This document shows positions 1 through 7,406 of a DNA stretch of 40,766 bases, piece by piece. The notes beneath the pieces are model-generated. The model was not told where the DNA came from. It worked only from the letters and a program-made list of their open reading frames with translations, and did no database searches. Source of the DNA: Bradyrhizobium sp. Ec3.3 (GTDB taxonomy: Bacteria > Pseudomonadota > Alphaproteobacteria > Rhizobiales > Xanthobacteraceae). The stretch's first letter is position 1; the number at the start of each line of letters is the position of its first letter. The stretch lies in contig NZ_AXAS01000068.1 of the NCBI RefSeq assembly GCF_000472925.1, positions 1-40,766 on the forward strand, read 5' to 3'. The position numbers and the translations under genes are program-made.

Positions 1-1
1 C

Positions 2-403
2 GTCATCAACGTCTCCGGCCACCGCATGGGCACCGCCGAGGTCGAGAGCGCCTTGGTGGCGCATGAGAAGGTCTCGGAGGCCGCCGTGGTCGGCTTCCCG
101 CACGACATCAAGGGCCAGGGCATCTACGCCTATGTCACCCTGATGGCCGGCGTCGAGCCGACCGAGGATCTGCGCAAAGAGCTCGTGACCTGGGTGCGCA
201 AGGAGATCGGCCCGATCGCCTCGCCCGACCAGATCCAGTTCGCGCCCGGCCTGCCCAAGACGCGTTCCGGCAAGATCATGCGCCGCATCCTGCGCAAGAT
301 CGCCGAGGACGAGCCGGGCAGCCTCGGCGACACCTCGACGCTCGCCGATCCCGCCGTGGTCGACGACCTCGTCAAGAACCGCCAGAACCGCCGACCGGCG
401 TGA
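2..403 (+). CDS. acs: Acetyl-CoA synthetase, C-terminal fragment (5' end outside window)
   Basis: The open frame runs in from the left edge and encodes the last ~133 residues of an AMP-forming acyl-CoA synthetase. It covers the mobile C-terminal domain that closes over the active site in the thioester-forming step (acetate + ATP + CoA to acetyl-CoA, cytoplasm). The order VINVSGHRMGTAEVESAL, then VVGFPHDIKGQGIYAYV, then LPKTRSGKIMRR is that of acetyl-CoA synthetase. The lysine in SGKIMRR (codon at about 272-274) is the catalytic residue that protein acetyltransferases modify in this family. Nothing looks broken in the visible part. An adenylate kinase gene follows after about 40 bases on the same strand. 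Because Acs produces AMP, a nearby Adk makes metabolic sense, but co-transcription is inference. The closest alternative is a propionyl-CoA synthetase, which this tail resembles less. Confidence 0.93.
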   Translation, partial: VINVSGHRMGTAEVESALVAHEKVSEAAVVGFPHDIKGQGIYAYVTLMAGVEPTEDLRKELVTWVRKEIGPIASPDQIQFAPGLPKTRSGKIMRRILRKIAEDEPGSLGDTSTLADPAVVDDLVKNRQNRRPA

Positions 404-442
404 AGCCAGTACGTCGGACACGATCGTGCGATGGAGGTGAGC

Positions 443-1063
443 ATGAGAATCATTCTGTTGGGACCGCCCGGTGCGGGAAAGGGAACGCAGGCCGGCCGAT
501 TGGTCGAGAGGCTCGCTGTTCCCCATCTGTCGACCGGCGACATGTTGCGCGCCGCGGTGCAAGCCGGGGCGGACATCGGGAAGAAGGCGGCAGGCATCAT
601 GGCGCGAGGCGAACTGGTGCCAGATCAGCTTATCGTCGCGGTCGTCGTTGGTCGCGTTTCGCAGGCCGACGCGCAGCGCGGCTTTGTCCTCGACGGGTTT
701 CCTCGCACGATCGCTCAAGCCGAAGCATTCGACCATCATCTGCGCGGTATCGGCATTGAACTCGATCATGTGATCGAATTGAAGGTAGACGAAGCGATCT
801 TGCTGGATCGCATCATGACGCGCGCAAGCGAAGCGAGGCTAAGGGGAGAAGCGGTTCGCGCCGACGACAACAAGGAAGCGCTAAAGATCCGGCTTGATAC
901 CTATAACCAACAGACGTCGCCGTTGATCGAGTTTTATCGGTCGTTGAGGTTGCTGAGGAGCATCGATGGCCTCCAACCGGTCGATACCGTGACCAAAAGG
1001 CTATTCGAGGCGATCGGATCCAACGCTTCTCAAGTGCACGTTAGCGCAACCGGCAGCGCATAG
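443..1063 (+). CDS. adk: Adenylate kinase, short-lid type
   Basis: A 206-residue nucleoside monophosphate kinase catalysing ATP + AMP to 2 ADP in the cytoplasm. The P-loop GPPGAGKGT lies at residues 7-15, the AMP-binding STGDMLR at about 30-36 and DGFPRT at 84-89. The lid region is short (RASEARLRGEAVRADDN, about 127-143) and has no zinc-binding cysteines. The short lid is normal for alphaproteobacterial Adk. I chose ATG 443 because GGAGGTG ends three bases upstream; the in-frame ATG at 431 overlaps this Shine-Dalgarno. Bradyrhizobia usually carry another adk in the ribosomal protein operon, so this is probably a paralogue, possibly coupled to AMP released by the upstream Acs. The C-terminal residues after about 190 (ASQVHVSATGSA) look like non-conserved tail. 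Whether it is active cannot be judged from sequence, although all core motifs are present. Confidence 0.9.
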   Translation: MRIILLGPPGAGKGTQAGRLVERLAVPHLSTGDMLRAAVQAGADIGKKAAGIMARGELVPDQLIVAVVVGRVSQADAQRGFVLDGFPRTIAQAEAFDHHLRGIGIELDHVIELKVDEAILLDRIMTRASEARLRGEAVRADDNKEALKIRLDTYNQQTSPLIEFYRSLRLLRSIDGLQPVDTVTKRLFEAIGSNASQVHVSATGSA

Positions 1064-1322
1064 ACGCCAGCTGATGGGCATGCGCCACTTGTCGGTGACG
1101 CGTTCTCAACCCAGCGTGTGAGCGCCGATGGCGCCGCGCGCGGGGTCGTATTTCTTACCCGTCATCTCTCGTCCACTCGGACGTGACATAAGGGCAAGGC
1201 ACCTATCCAAGCACGCGGAGTGATGCCGATTGCGCTGCTTAACGGCGTTCTGCCGTTGACCTTCCCCATCGACGCGCGCAACGTCGGCCTCTACGTGATT
1301 CCGCCATTTTAGGAGCTGGCTC
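1064..1322. other. Intergenic stretch with two short coding-like scraps
   Basis: No full gene fits here. Two short frames have coding-like codon use. On the minus strand, 1189-1106 gives a peptide ending KKYDPARGAIGAHTLG. On the plus strand, 1223-1312 encodes 29 residues (MPIALLNGVLPL... ending VGLYVIPPF). The stop of the plus-strand frame overlaps the AGGAG that serves the next gene. They could be ends of deleted genes, or the second could be a short leader coupled to the DapA-family gene. I recognise neither. The remnants just downstream make gene debris the likelier reading. Confidence 0.3.
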
Positions 1323-2255
1323 GTGACCGCATCAATTCAAGGCATCATTCCCGTGATGCTGACACCCTTCACCGAAGCGGATGCCATCGACTTTCAGGGG
1401 CTCGAAAACCTCATTGAGTGGTACATAGCGAACGGCGCCGATGCGCTGTTCGCCGTGGCCCAGTCGAGCGAGATGCAGTTCCTTGGCCTCGAGGAGCGCG
1501 TTGAGCTGGCCCGTTTTGTCGCGCGAAAGGCAGCAGGCAGGCTGCCTGTCATCGCGTCCGGCCACATCAGCGAATCGCGCCAGGATCAGTTGACCGAGCT
1601 CACCTCGATCGCCGCCACCGGCGTCGACGGCCTGGTGTTGGTGACGAACCGCCTCGATCCAAAGCGCGAGGGCAGTGCCGCTTTCATGGATCACCTGCGG
1701 TGGTTGCTCGATCGCCTGCCGGCCGATCTGCCGCTCGGTCTTTACGAATGCCCCGCGCCGTTCCGCCGGCTCTTGTCCGACGACGAGCTGAGATTCTGCG
1801 CCGAGAGCGGACGGTTCGCGATTCTCAAGGACGTATCCTGTGATCTCGCCACCGTGCAACGCCGGGTGGCGCTGACGAAGAATTCAAAACTTGCCGTCGT
1901 GAACGCCAATGCGGCGATCGCCTTCGATGCGATGAAGGCCGGTTCGCGAGGCTTCACTGGTGTGTTCACGAACTTTCACCCGGACCTCTACAAGTGGCTC
2001 ATGATACACCATTCCACCGAGCCGGCACTGGCGGACGATCTTTCCGTCTATCTCGCGCTCGCCGCGATGGCCGAGCCGATGGGCTATCCCAAGCTGGCGA
2101 AACTGTATCACCAGCGGCTCGGCACGTTCTCCTGCATCAGGAGCCGGGCTGTCGACTTCGACATCCATGAGCGCTTCTGGGCGCTCGACGCGCTGCTTGA
2201 CAAGGTCATGCAGGGGCAGGCGAGCTTCCGCGCCAGGATTGCGGCGGCGTGCTGA
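1323..2255 (+). CDS. Dihydrodipicolinate synthase/N-acetylneuraminate lyase family aldolase
   Basis: A 310-residue class I aldolase/lyase of the DapA superfamily (TIM barrel, cytoplasmic). The Schiff-base lysine is K169 in FAILKDVS and the partner tyrosine is Y141 in LGLYECPAPFRRLL. The usual G-T-T-G-E signature is replaced by VAQSSEMQFL, so it is not a housekeeping DapA. It more likely cleaves or dehydrates a 2-keto-3-deoxy sugar acid or similar compound. The start is GTG, supported by AGGAG at 1312-1316 with six bases of spacing. It sits at the head of a locus with lactonase, amidohydrolase and sugar ABC transporter genes, which supports a sugar-acid role. Immediately downstream are remnants of an FMN dehydrogenase and a lactonase, so the operon it belonged to has lost parts. 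The exact substrate is unknown. Confidence 0.88.
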   Translation: MTASIQGIIPVMLTPFTEADAIDFQGLENLIEWYIANGADALFAVAQSSEMQFLGLEERVELARFVARKAAGRLPVIASGHISESRQDQLTELTSIAATGVDGLVLVTNRLDPKREGSAAFMDHLRWLLDRLPADLPLGLYECPAPFRRLLSDDELRFCAESGRFAILKDVSCDLATVQRRVALTKNSKLAVVNANAAIAFDAMKAGSRGFTGVFTNFHPDLYKWLMIHHSTEPALADDLSVYLALAAMAEPMGYPKLAKLYHQRLGTFSCIRSRAVDFDIHERFWALDALLDKVMQGQASFRARIAAAC

Positions 2256-2291
2256 GAATCGTCGCAGCCGCTGTCCGAAGGGAGCGCGAAC

Positions 2292-2380
2292 GTGACCGTT
2301 GCAAACCTTGATCATGGCGGCAAGGCGGCTGTCGAAGGTGTTTTTCGAGTATATCGACGGCGCGGCCTTCAGCGAGGAGA
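2292..2380 (+). pseudogene. Remnant of FMN-dependent alpha-hydroxyacid dehydrogenase (N-terminus only)
   Basis: The frame from GTG 2292 reads MTVANLD. The sequence then continues in a second frame as MAARRLSKVFFEYIDGAAFSEET. These pieces match the start of L-lactate/glycolate-oxidase family enzymes, which typically open with a short helix followed by RRLP..FFDYIDGG..SE.T. An indel separates the two frames near 2312, and the rest of the ~350-residue enzyme is absent. The sequence passes directly into a lactonase fragment. It is clearly non-functional. The assignment rests on the short but characteristic YIDGAAFSEET segment, so it is probable rather than certain. Confidence 0.6.
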
Positions 2381-2383
2381 CCG

Positions 2384-2810
2384 GCAAAGGACGAAGCGAG
2401 ACTGCCCGTGCAATTTGTCGGCCCGATCCACGTGCACCCAAATGGGCGGTTCGTTTATCTCGCCAACCGCTCGGACGGAACGGTCGAGTTCGCCGGCCGC
2501 AAGGTGCATGGAGACGGAGAGAATTCCGTTGCGGTCTTTTCGATCGATCCCGCAAGTGGCGAGCCGACGCTCATCCAGACGATCGATACGCAAACGTTCC
2601 ATTGCAGAACATTCTCGATCCATCCAAGCGGCCGGATGCTTGTTACGGCAGCCGTGGTACCTCTCGACGTTCGCCAAGGCGACAATGTCCAGACCAGCCG
2701 GGTTGACCGTCTTTTCCGTTGGTGACGACGGCAAGCTGAGTTTTGTGCGAAAGTACGACGTTGAGGTCGGAAGCGACTGGATGTTCTGGTGCGGAATGGT
2801 GGCACTCTAG
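2384..2810 (+). pseudogene. Beta-propeller lactonase (6-phosphogluconolactonase-like) remnant, frameshifted
   Basis: From about 2384 one frame reads AKDEARLPVQFVGPIHVHPNGRFVYLANR, then a propeller blade with VAVFSIDPASGEP and FSIHPSGRMLVTAA. This is the C-terminal half of a YbhE/lactonase-family seven-bladed propeller. At about 2695, after GDNVQT, the frame changes. The continuation AGLTVFSVGDDGKLSFVRKYDVE ends at TAG 2810, the expected lactonase C-terminus. The N-terminal half is missing: the fragment is joined to the hydroxyacid dehydrogenase remnant. The missing N-terminus and the frameshift both argue for a dead gene. Lactonases of this family open sugar lactones, so it fits the lost pathway around it. 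Confidence 0.72.
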
Positions 2811-3976
2811 ATCCGACCGATCCAGTCCAGCCGGGGCGCTGGGACGAGACCATAGTTGTAAAAGTTCAGCCCTTTGGCGCCTGCCTTCATGCAAGCGTCG
2901 GCCTGGCGTCTCAGGCCTTCGGCGCCGGTGACGTCATGCGGGAACACGCGGAGCCCAGCGCCAAGAAACTTTTCGTTCCCAAGCGCGGCTTTGCCTTGCG
3001 TCAAGGTCGCGGCACATTCATCCGGCGAACGTCCATAGACGCAAAGAATCGCCCCGTCGCAGACCTTGCCTATCGCCTCGAGATCGCAGCCTCCGAGCCA
3101 GCCGTTGGCAACATCAATCAAGACGACGCGACTGTCCGCGTGCGCGCGTGCCTTCATTTCCGCGATGAGACTCGTCACCGGCTCCGTTCGCCAAAGCAGA
3201 TAATCATAGAGCGCTGGAAATTGGCGGAAGCTGTCGAGACCGCTGCCGGGAAATTCCGGAAAGCGCGGTTGTGGCGTCTCGCGCTCGCACGCCTCGACGA
3301 TCCATTGTGCGACCAGACGACGGGCGGCCTCGACATCGACGCCGGCTGCCCCGGCGCGGGCGCGACAGCTCTCGCAGAAGCAAAGCGACAAGAAAAAATC
3401 GTCCTCGGCCGTCAGGCCGACACCGTCTTTCTCGTGATGGAACTCATGGGCGAAGCCCATGAAGGACGGACTCTCGAGTTCGACCATGTCCGGGCGGTAG
3501 GCGTGAGTGACGTCCTCGACCAGGGCGCAGACATAGGCGCGCGCGTCGGGATTGGACGGGCAGAGACTATAATAGTTCGGATCGCCGAACGCATTGCGCG
3601 TCGTGACGCCTGGGTGAAGGAGACCAAGGCGCGTATTGTGCAGGCATACCGTCCAGCAACAGACTTTCAGGCCACCGGCGTCGCGACGACGCACGAGCTC
3701 ACGCAAGACGTCCCCGCCTTGTGCGATGACCTCGGCAACCTTCGGTCGGACCGCCACCCCATCCCAACGCGACGGCGTCGGATGAAAGTAGATCGTTCCG
3801 TCTTCGGGAAAATAGGCCTTACGTACCGGGCTGCGCGGCTGAACGAAGCGGCCCGCATGGTAGGACGTCGCGAGACTCACGCTGTTCACGCCGGCGCGGT
3901 CGCGCAATTCGTCGATGACGCGATCGAAGCCAAGGTCCTGTATGTCCCAGGCGTAAGTCCACATTGAGCGATGCAT
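2807..3976 (-). CDS. Unassigned protein, probable TIM-barrel glycosidase-like enzyme
   Basis: A 389-residue protein without signal peptide or membrane segment, presumably cytoplasmic. I chose ATG 3976 because AAAGGT lies five bases upstream and the protein then begins MHRSMWTYAWDIQDLGFDRVIDEL. Visible features are a block YYSLCPSNPDARAYVCALVEDV, an acidic pair in DMVELESPSFMG followed by HEFHHEKDG, and a CFCESCRAR cysteine cluster. Late residues read GAKGLNFYNYGL. The pattern resembles hypothetical glycosyl-hydrolase-like TIM-barrel proteins that occur in sugar operons, with ELE a possible acid residue. I cannot name the family with confidence. The long plus-strand frame opposite it is a shadow. 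Its stop at 2807-2809 abuts the end of the lactonase remnant tail to tail. A role in the adjacent sugar pathway is inference from position only. Confidence 0.8.
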   Translation of the reverse strand: MHRSMWTYAWDIQDLGFDRVIDELRDRAGVNSVSLATSYHAGRFVQPRSPVRKAYFPEDGTIYFHPTPSRWDGVAVRPKVAEVIAQGGDVLRELVRRRDAGGLKVCCWTVCLHNTRLGLLHPGVTTRNAFGDPNYYSLCPSNPDARAYVCALVEDVTHAYRPDMVELESPSFMGFAHEFHHEKDGVGLTAEDDFFLSLCFCESCRARAGAAGVDVEAARRLVAQWIVEACERETPQPRFPEFPGSGLDSFRQFPALYDYLLWRTEPVTSLIAEMKARAHADSRVVLIDVANGWLGGCDLEAIGKVCDGAILCVYGRSPDECAATLTQGKAALGNEKFLGAGLRVFPHDVTGAEGLRRQADACMKAGAKGLNFYNYGLVPAPRLDWIGRI

Positions 3977-4126
3977 CGGTGACCTTTCAGCGCCGAAGCG
4001 CTTTTTTGCAGAAATGGAGTTTGCGCGCGTCGGCACCGTCGACTGTCCGGGCTGAATGATCCTTCATCTTCGAGCCAGAATTGTCCGCTCTGCAATCTCG
4101 GGGACCGGAACAGGGCAAATCGCCAC

Positions 4127-4471
4127 CTACAGCGCCGCGATGGCGGTTATCTCGATGCGCAGGTCGGGGTCGGCGAGCCGTGCCTCGACGCAGGCCCGAG
4201 CCGGCGGCTTCTCGGGATCGACCCAGGCGTCATAGACGCGGTTCATCACCTCGAAGTCGGTGATGTGCGGCAGGAAGACGTTCACCGCGACCAGTCTGGA
4301 CTTGTTGGTTCCGGCTTCGGCGAGCAGAGCGTCGATCTTGGCGAGAACCTGGCGCGTTTGATCCGCGATGTCCGCCTTGCGATTGTCGGCGACCTGGCCG
4401 GCGATATGAACCGCGCCATTGTACGTCACCGCCTGCGCCATCCGTGGGCTGACCTTGTAGTGTTTCATCAT
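4127..4471 (-). CDS. RidA/YjgF family protein (reactive enamine/imine deaminase-like)
   Basis: A 114-residue single-domain protein of the Rid family, usually a cytoplasmic homotrimer that hydrolyses enamine/imine intermediates. Recognisable pieces are VTYNGAVHIAGQV, TRQVLAKIDALLAEAGTNKSRLVAVNVFLP, and the C-terminal KPPARACVEARLADPDLRIEITAIAAL. The arginine in PPARACVE corresponds to the conserved substrate-carboxylate-binding arginine of RidA. Two ATGs lie side by side (4471 and 4468); AAGGG about seven bases upstream serves the first. The gene is divergent from the amidohydrolase gene with about 50 bases between. Pathway-specific Rid proteins often sit in catabolic clusters that make imines or unstable keto acids. 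Its precise substrate cannot be told. Confidence 0.88.
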   Translation of the reverse strand: MMKHYKVSPRMAQAVTYNGAVHIAGQVADNRKADIADQTRQVLAKIDALLAEAGTNKSRLVAVNVFLPHITDFEVMNRVYDAWVDPEKPPARACVEARLADPDLRIEITAIAAL

Positions 4472-4524
4472 TGCAGGCCCTTGCCATTGTGAGATCGAAC
4501 GATTGGACGATATAGTCGAAGCAG

Positions 4525-5526
4525 GTGGCAGGCGGCGACGCCTTTCGTGGAGCCCGCGCGACATTGAGGTATGACGGCCCGATCATCGACGCGCATCATC
4601 ACCTTTGGGACTTGAGCCTTGGTCGGCATCATTGGCTCGCGGTCAGAGCCGGTGAACGCGGCGGTCTCGGTGATCTTGCGTCGCTCAGGCGCGACTATCT
4701 GCCTGAGGACTATCGTCGCGATGCGGCGCGGCAAAACGTCGTGGGCAGCGTTCACGTGGAAGCCGGTTGGGCGAGCGATGACTGCCTCGGTGAGACGCGG
4801 TGGCTCGAAACGCTCGACAAGACGGACCGCGTTGCGGAGCGCTATGTCGTTCACGTTCCGCTGGCGAGCGCAAAAGCGCCGGCCTTGATCGAGGCGCAGG
4901 CACGCTTTTCGCGCGTGGTTGGCGTCCGCGATATCCTGAGTTGGAGCGAGGACCCCGCGCGCCGTTTCGCCGCTCGGGGCGATTGCATCGACGATCCGCA
5001 ATGGCGATCCGGCCTTGCACGGCTGGAGGCTCACGCGCTTGCCTTCGATCTGATGGTCTTCCCCAATCAGCTTGCTCGGGCGGAAAGATTGGCGCGGGAC
5101 TTTCCGAACCAGCTTTTCGTTCTCGACCATTGCGGCAGCCCGATCGACCGCGATCCCGACGGGATGTCGCGTTGGCGAAAGGCTCTCGCGAGCCTGGGCC
5201 GCGCGCCCAATGTATCGATCAAGATCTCCGATCTCGTGGCCTATGATCATCACTGGACGCTCGAAAGTCTGGCCGAAGTGGTGCTCCACTGCCTCGAATG
5301 TTTCGGCGTGGCACGGGCGATGTTCGCCAGCGATTTCCCGGTGGCGGGGCTCCACGCGTCGTTCGATGAGGTGTACGACGCCTTCAAGGCCATCGCCTCC
5401 CAGCTTTCTGCCGATGAGCAGAGGGCCCTGTTCTTTGCCAATGCGGCGCGTCTCTATCGGTTCGACGACCTCTCATCTTCGCCGCGACTCTCGCCCCGAG
5501 ACCAGGAGCAGGGCGAGGATGAGTGA
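4525..5526 (+). CDS. Amidohydrolase-2 family lactonase-like hydrolase (COG3618 type)
   Basis: A metal-dependent TIM-barrel hydrolase of the amidohydrolase superfamily. The N-terminal IIDAHHHLWDL carries the His-x-His metal ligands, LFVLDHCGSP a further histidine, and MFASDFPVAGLHASF the conserved aspartate near the C-terminus. This layout is that of L-fuconolactonase/L-rhamnono-lactonase-like enzymes, so hydrolysis of a sugar lactone is likely. That would explain its position beside a sugar ABC transporter. The start is uncertain: GTG 4525 gives 333 residues but has only a weak GAAG upstream, and TTG 4564 is an alternative. The last ~18 codons overlap the 3' end of the convergent permease gene (5473-5526). 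The C-terminal SSSPRLSPRDQEQGEDE is therefore probably a non-conserved extension formed by read-through into the neighbour. Confidence 0.85.
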   Translation: MAGGDAFRGARATLRYDGPIIDAHHHLWDLSLGRHHWLAVRAGERGGLGDLASLRRDYLPEDYRRDAARQNVVGSVHVEAGWASDDCLGETRWLETLDKTDRVAERYVVHVPLASAKAPALIEAQARFSRVVGVRDILSWSEDPARRFAARGDCIDDPQWRSGLARLEAHALAFDLMVFPNQLARAERLARDFPNQLFVLDHCGSPIDRDPDGMSRWRKALASLGRAPNVSIKISDLVAYDHHWTLESLAEVVLHCLECFGVARAMFASDFPVAGLHASFDEVYDAFKAIASQLSADEQRALFFANAARLYRFDDLSSSPRLSPRDQEQGEDE

Positions 5527-6447
5527 TCCGAAGAGAATGCTTCGCCACCCCGGCGAGGCATTGACCACCGTGATGAGTGCTGTGATCGTCACGAGAAGAA
5601 CGGCGCCGGGAATGGAGCCGGCATATGTGCCCGAACCACCGAGGATCGACGTGCCACCGAGCACGACTGCTGCGATTGACGAAAGAAGGTAGGGATCGCC
5701 GATCCCGACGTAACCCTGCCCGTTCATGCCGAGGAGGAGAAGACCCGTCATCCCGGCGGTCAGGCCACTGATCGCGTAAACAGCGACGGTCGTCGATCGA
5801 ACATTGACGCCGGAGAGGGTGGCTGCAAGCGAATTAGCGCCGAGCGCGAAGACGCGCGCGCCGAATGGCGTCGCGTGTAGCGCGATGAGCGAAAGGGTCG
5901 ACGCGACGGCCCAAACGAGGACGCCGGCAGGGACGCCGGTCGGCCGCGCGGAGCCGAGCCACTCCAGCAATGGACTCTGCGCTGAAACTGCGCTGCCGCC
6001 GGCAAGCAGGATCAAAAGACCCTGCAGAAAGGTCGCCATGGCCAGGGTCATGATCATGGGATGGGCGCGCAAGAGAGCGACGCCGATTCCGTTGAGGGCC
6101 CCGATCACGGTCGCAGCGGCCAGGGTTATGAGAGCTGCAAACGCACCACTCTCGTCGCCGGCAAATGAGACGAGAGGCACGCCGACGGCGCTGACCGTGA
6201 TGATGGCGCCGACCGAAAGGTCGATGCCGCCTGCAATGACGACGAACGTCTGCCCAATAGCGGCAAGACCGACGACGGCGCCAAGCTCGACGAGATAGCG
6301 GAGATGGCCAAAGGCCCCGAAACCTGGCTTTGCGAAGGACGCGGCGATCCATAGAGCGGCGACGATCAGAACCGTCAGGAAAGGCCGGCTCATCAGCAGC
6401 GTGCGCCGTTGGAACTTTGGAAAGCGGACCGTCTCTGTCGATCTCAT
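5473..6447 (-). CDS. Ribose-type sugar ABC transporter permease (second)
   Basis: A 324-residue inner-membrane permease of the RbsC/BPD_transp_2 family with about eight to ten hydrophobic segments. Signature segments are GLAAIGQTFVVIAGGIDLSVGA, GIGVALLRAHPMIMTLA and SSIAAVVLGGTSILGGSGTYAG. The first two carry the GGIDLSVG and P-x-I-x-TL-type motifs of sugar permeases. It pairs with the preceding permease as a heterodimer fed by the binding protein at 8934-9983. Its ATG overlaps the stop of the upstream permease in an ATGA junction (6444-6447), indicating translational coupling. A short arginine-rich N-terminus (FPKFQRRTLLMSRP) precedes the first helix. It is the last gene of the importer operon and overlaps the amidohydrolase gene tail to tail by 54 bases. 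Confidence 0.92.
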   Translation of the reverse strand: MRSTETVRFPKFQRRTLLMSRPFLTVLIVAALWIAASFAKPGFGAFGHLRYLVELGAVVGLAAIGQTFVVIAGGIDLSVGAIITVSAVGVPLVSFAGDESGAFAALITLAAATVIGALNGIGVALLRAHPMIMTLAMATFLQGLLILLAGGSAVSAQSPLLEWLGSARPTGVPAGVLVWAVASTLSLIALHATPFGARVFALGANSLAATLSGVNVRSTTVAVYAISGLTAGMTGLLLLGMNGQGYVGIGDPYLLSSIAAVVLGGTSILGGSGTYAGSIPGAVLLVTITALITVVNASPGWRSILFGSLILALLLVSGRESRRR

Positions 6448-7406
6448 GGCGAACTCCTGCGCGCCGTAAATTCCGGCAGCGCGACGGCGCCGACGATGAT
6501 CAGGCCTTGCGCGATGTAATGCGCGACCGGCGGGAAGCCGAGGAAATACATCACGTTGATCATGACGCTGAGGAGGAGGCTGCCGGCAACCGCGCCGCGC
6601 ATCGCTCCGCGGCCGCCGAGAAAGCCCACGCCGCCGAGAACTGCCGCGGCAATCGAGTTGAGCGTGAATGCTTCGCCGATCACCGGATCGCCCGAGCCCG
6701 TTTGTGCGGCGACGAAGAGGCCCGCGCAGGTCGAAAGCAGCCCGCTGACGGCATAGGCAGCGATCCGTGCCGAGTCGACGGGCACGCCGGCGCGGTACGC
6801 GGCGACGGAATTTTCTCCGGCCGCGTAGAGGCTAAGGCCAAGGGGCGTGGCGAGATAGAGTTTCCAGAGGACGACGGCGAGGATGACGAGCAGTGCCGCC
6901 ACAGGCGTCTCGCCGGCAAGCGAATCCGACAACCATGCGGGGATCGCGCCGCCCGGTCTTGGCAGGATCAGCAGGGCGGCGCCGCCAACTATGAATGAGG
7001 CAGCGAGCGTGACGACGATGGCGGGCAGGCCAAGACGCACGACGACTATTCCGCAAGCCGCGCCGGTGACGAGACCTGCGACCATCACCAAAGCCGCGCC
7101 ACCGGCGACGCCGAGCGGGCCGGCCATCGTGGTCGCGGCGATGACCGCGCCCAGACTGACCATCGCGCCGATCGCCAGGCTGACGCCGCCGGCAAGCATG
7201 AGTATTGCTTGCGCCATCGAGACCAGCACGAGCGGCAGCCAGCTCTGCGAGAATTTCGCGACGCCGCTCACGCTGATGAGGCCGGGGAAGAGATAGGCGT
7301 AAAGGGCCAGAAACGCCGCTACGACGGTCAAAAGGCCTTTGACGCCTCGGTTGCGCTGTCGTTGCGCCGGCCAATACAGCCGCGGTGCACTTCCGGCCGC
7401 GCTCAT
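6444..7406 (-). CDS. Ribose-type sugar ABC transporter permease (first)
   Basis: A 320-residue RbsC-like inner-membrane permease. It contains AILMLAGGVSLAIGAMVSLGA, where the family's GGIDLSVG is altered to GGVSLAIG, VVRLGLPAIVVTLAASFIVGGAALL, and AAAVLGGVGFLGGRGAMRGAV near the C-terminus. ATG 7406 (MSAAGSAPRLYW) overlaps the ATPase stop in an ATGA arrangement, so it is translationally coupled. An upstream in-frame extension lies inside the ATPase gene and is a shadow. The altered GGVSLAIG motif differs from its partner and may reflect asymmetry of the heterodimer. It works with the ATPase and second permease to import a sugar or sugar derivative. Confidence 0.92.
   Translation of the reverse strand: MSAAGSAPRLYWPAQRQRNRGVKGLLTVVAAFLALYAYLFPGLISVSGVAKFSQSWLPLVLVSMAQAILMLAGGVSLAIGAMVSLGAVIAATTMAGPLGVAGGAALVMVAGLVTGAACGIVVVRLGLPAIVVTLAASFIVGGAALLILPRPGGAIPAWLSDSLAGETPVAALLVILAVVLWKLYLATPLGLSLYAAGENSVAAYRAGVPVDSARIAAYAVSGLLSTCAGLFVAAQTGSGDPVIGEAFTLNSIAAAVLGGVGFLGGRGAMRGAVAGSLLLSVMINVMYFLGFPPVAHYIAQGLIIVGAVALPEFTARRSSP

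Noticed and set aside
419..428. CACGATCGTG palindrome before adk as an operator
   Set aside because: Short, overlaps the gap next to the ribosome-binding site, and ten-base palindromes are common by chance in GC-rich DNA.
2789..3967. 392-residue plus-strand frame opposite the unassigned sugar-locus protein
   Set aside because: The minus-strand frame has a proper ribosome-binding site and protein-like blocks; the plus-strand one does not.
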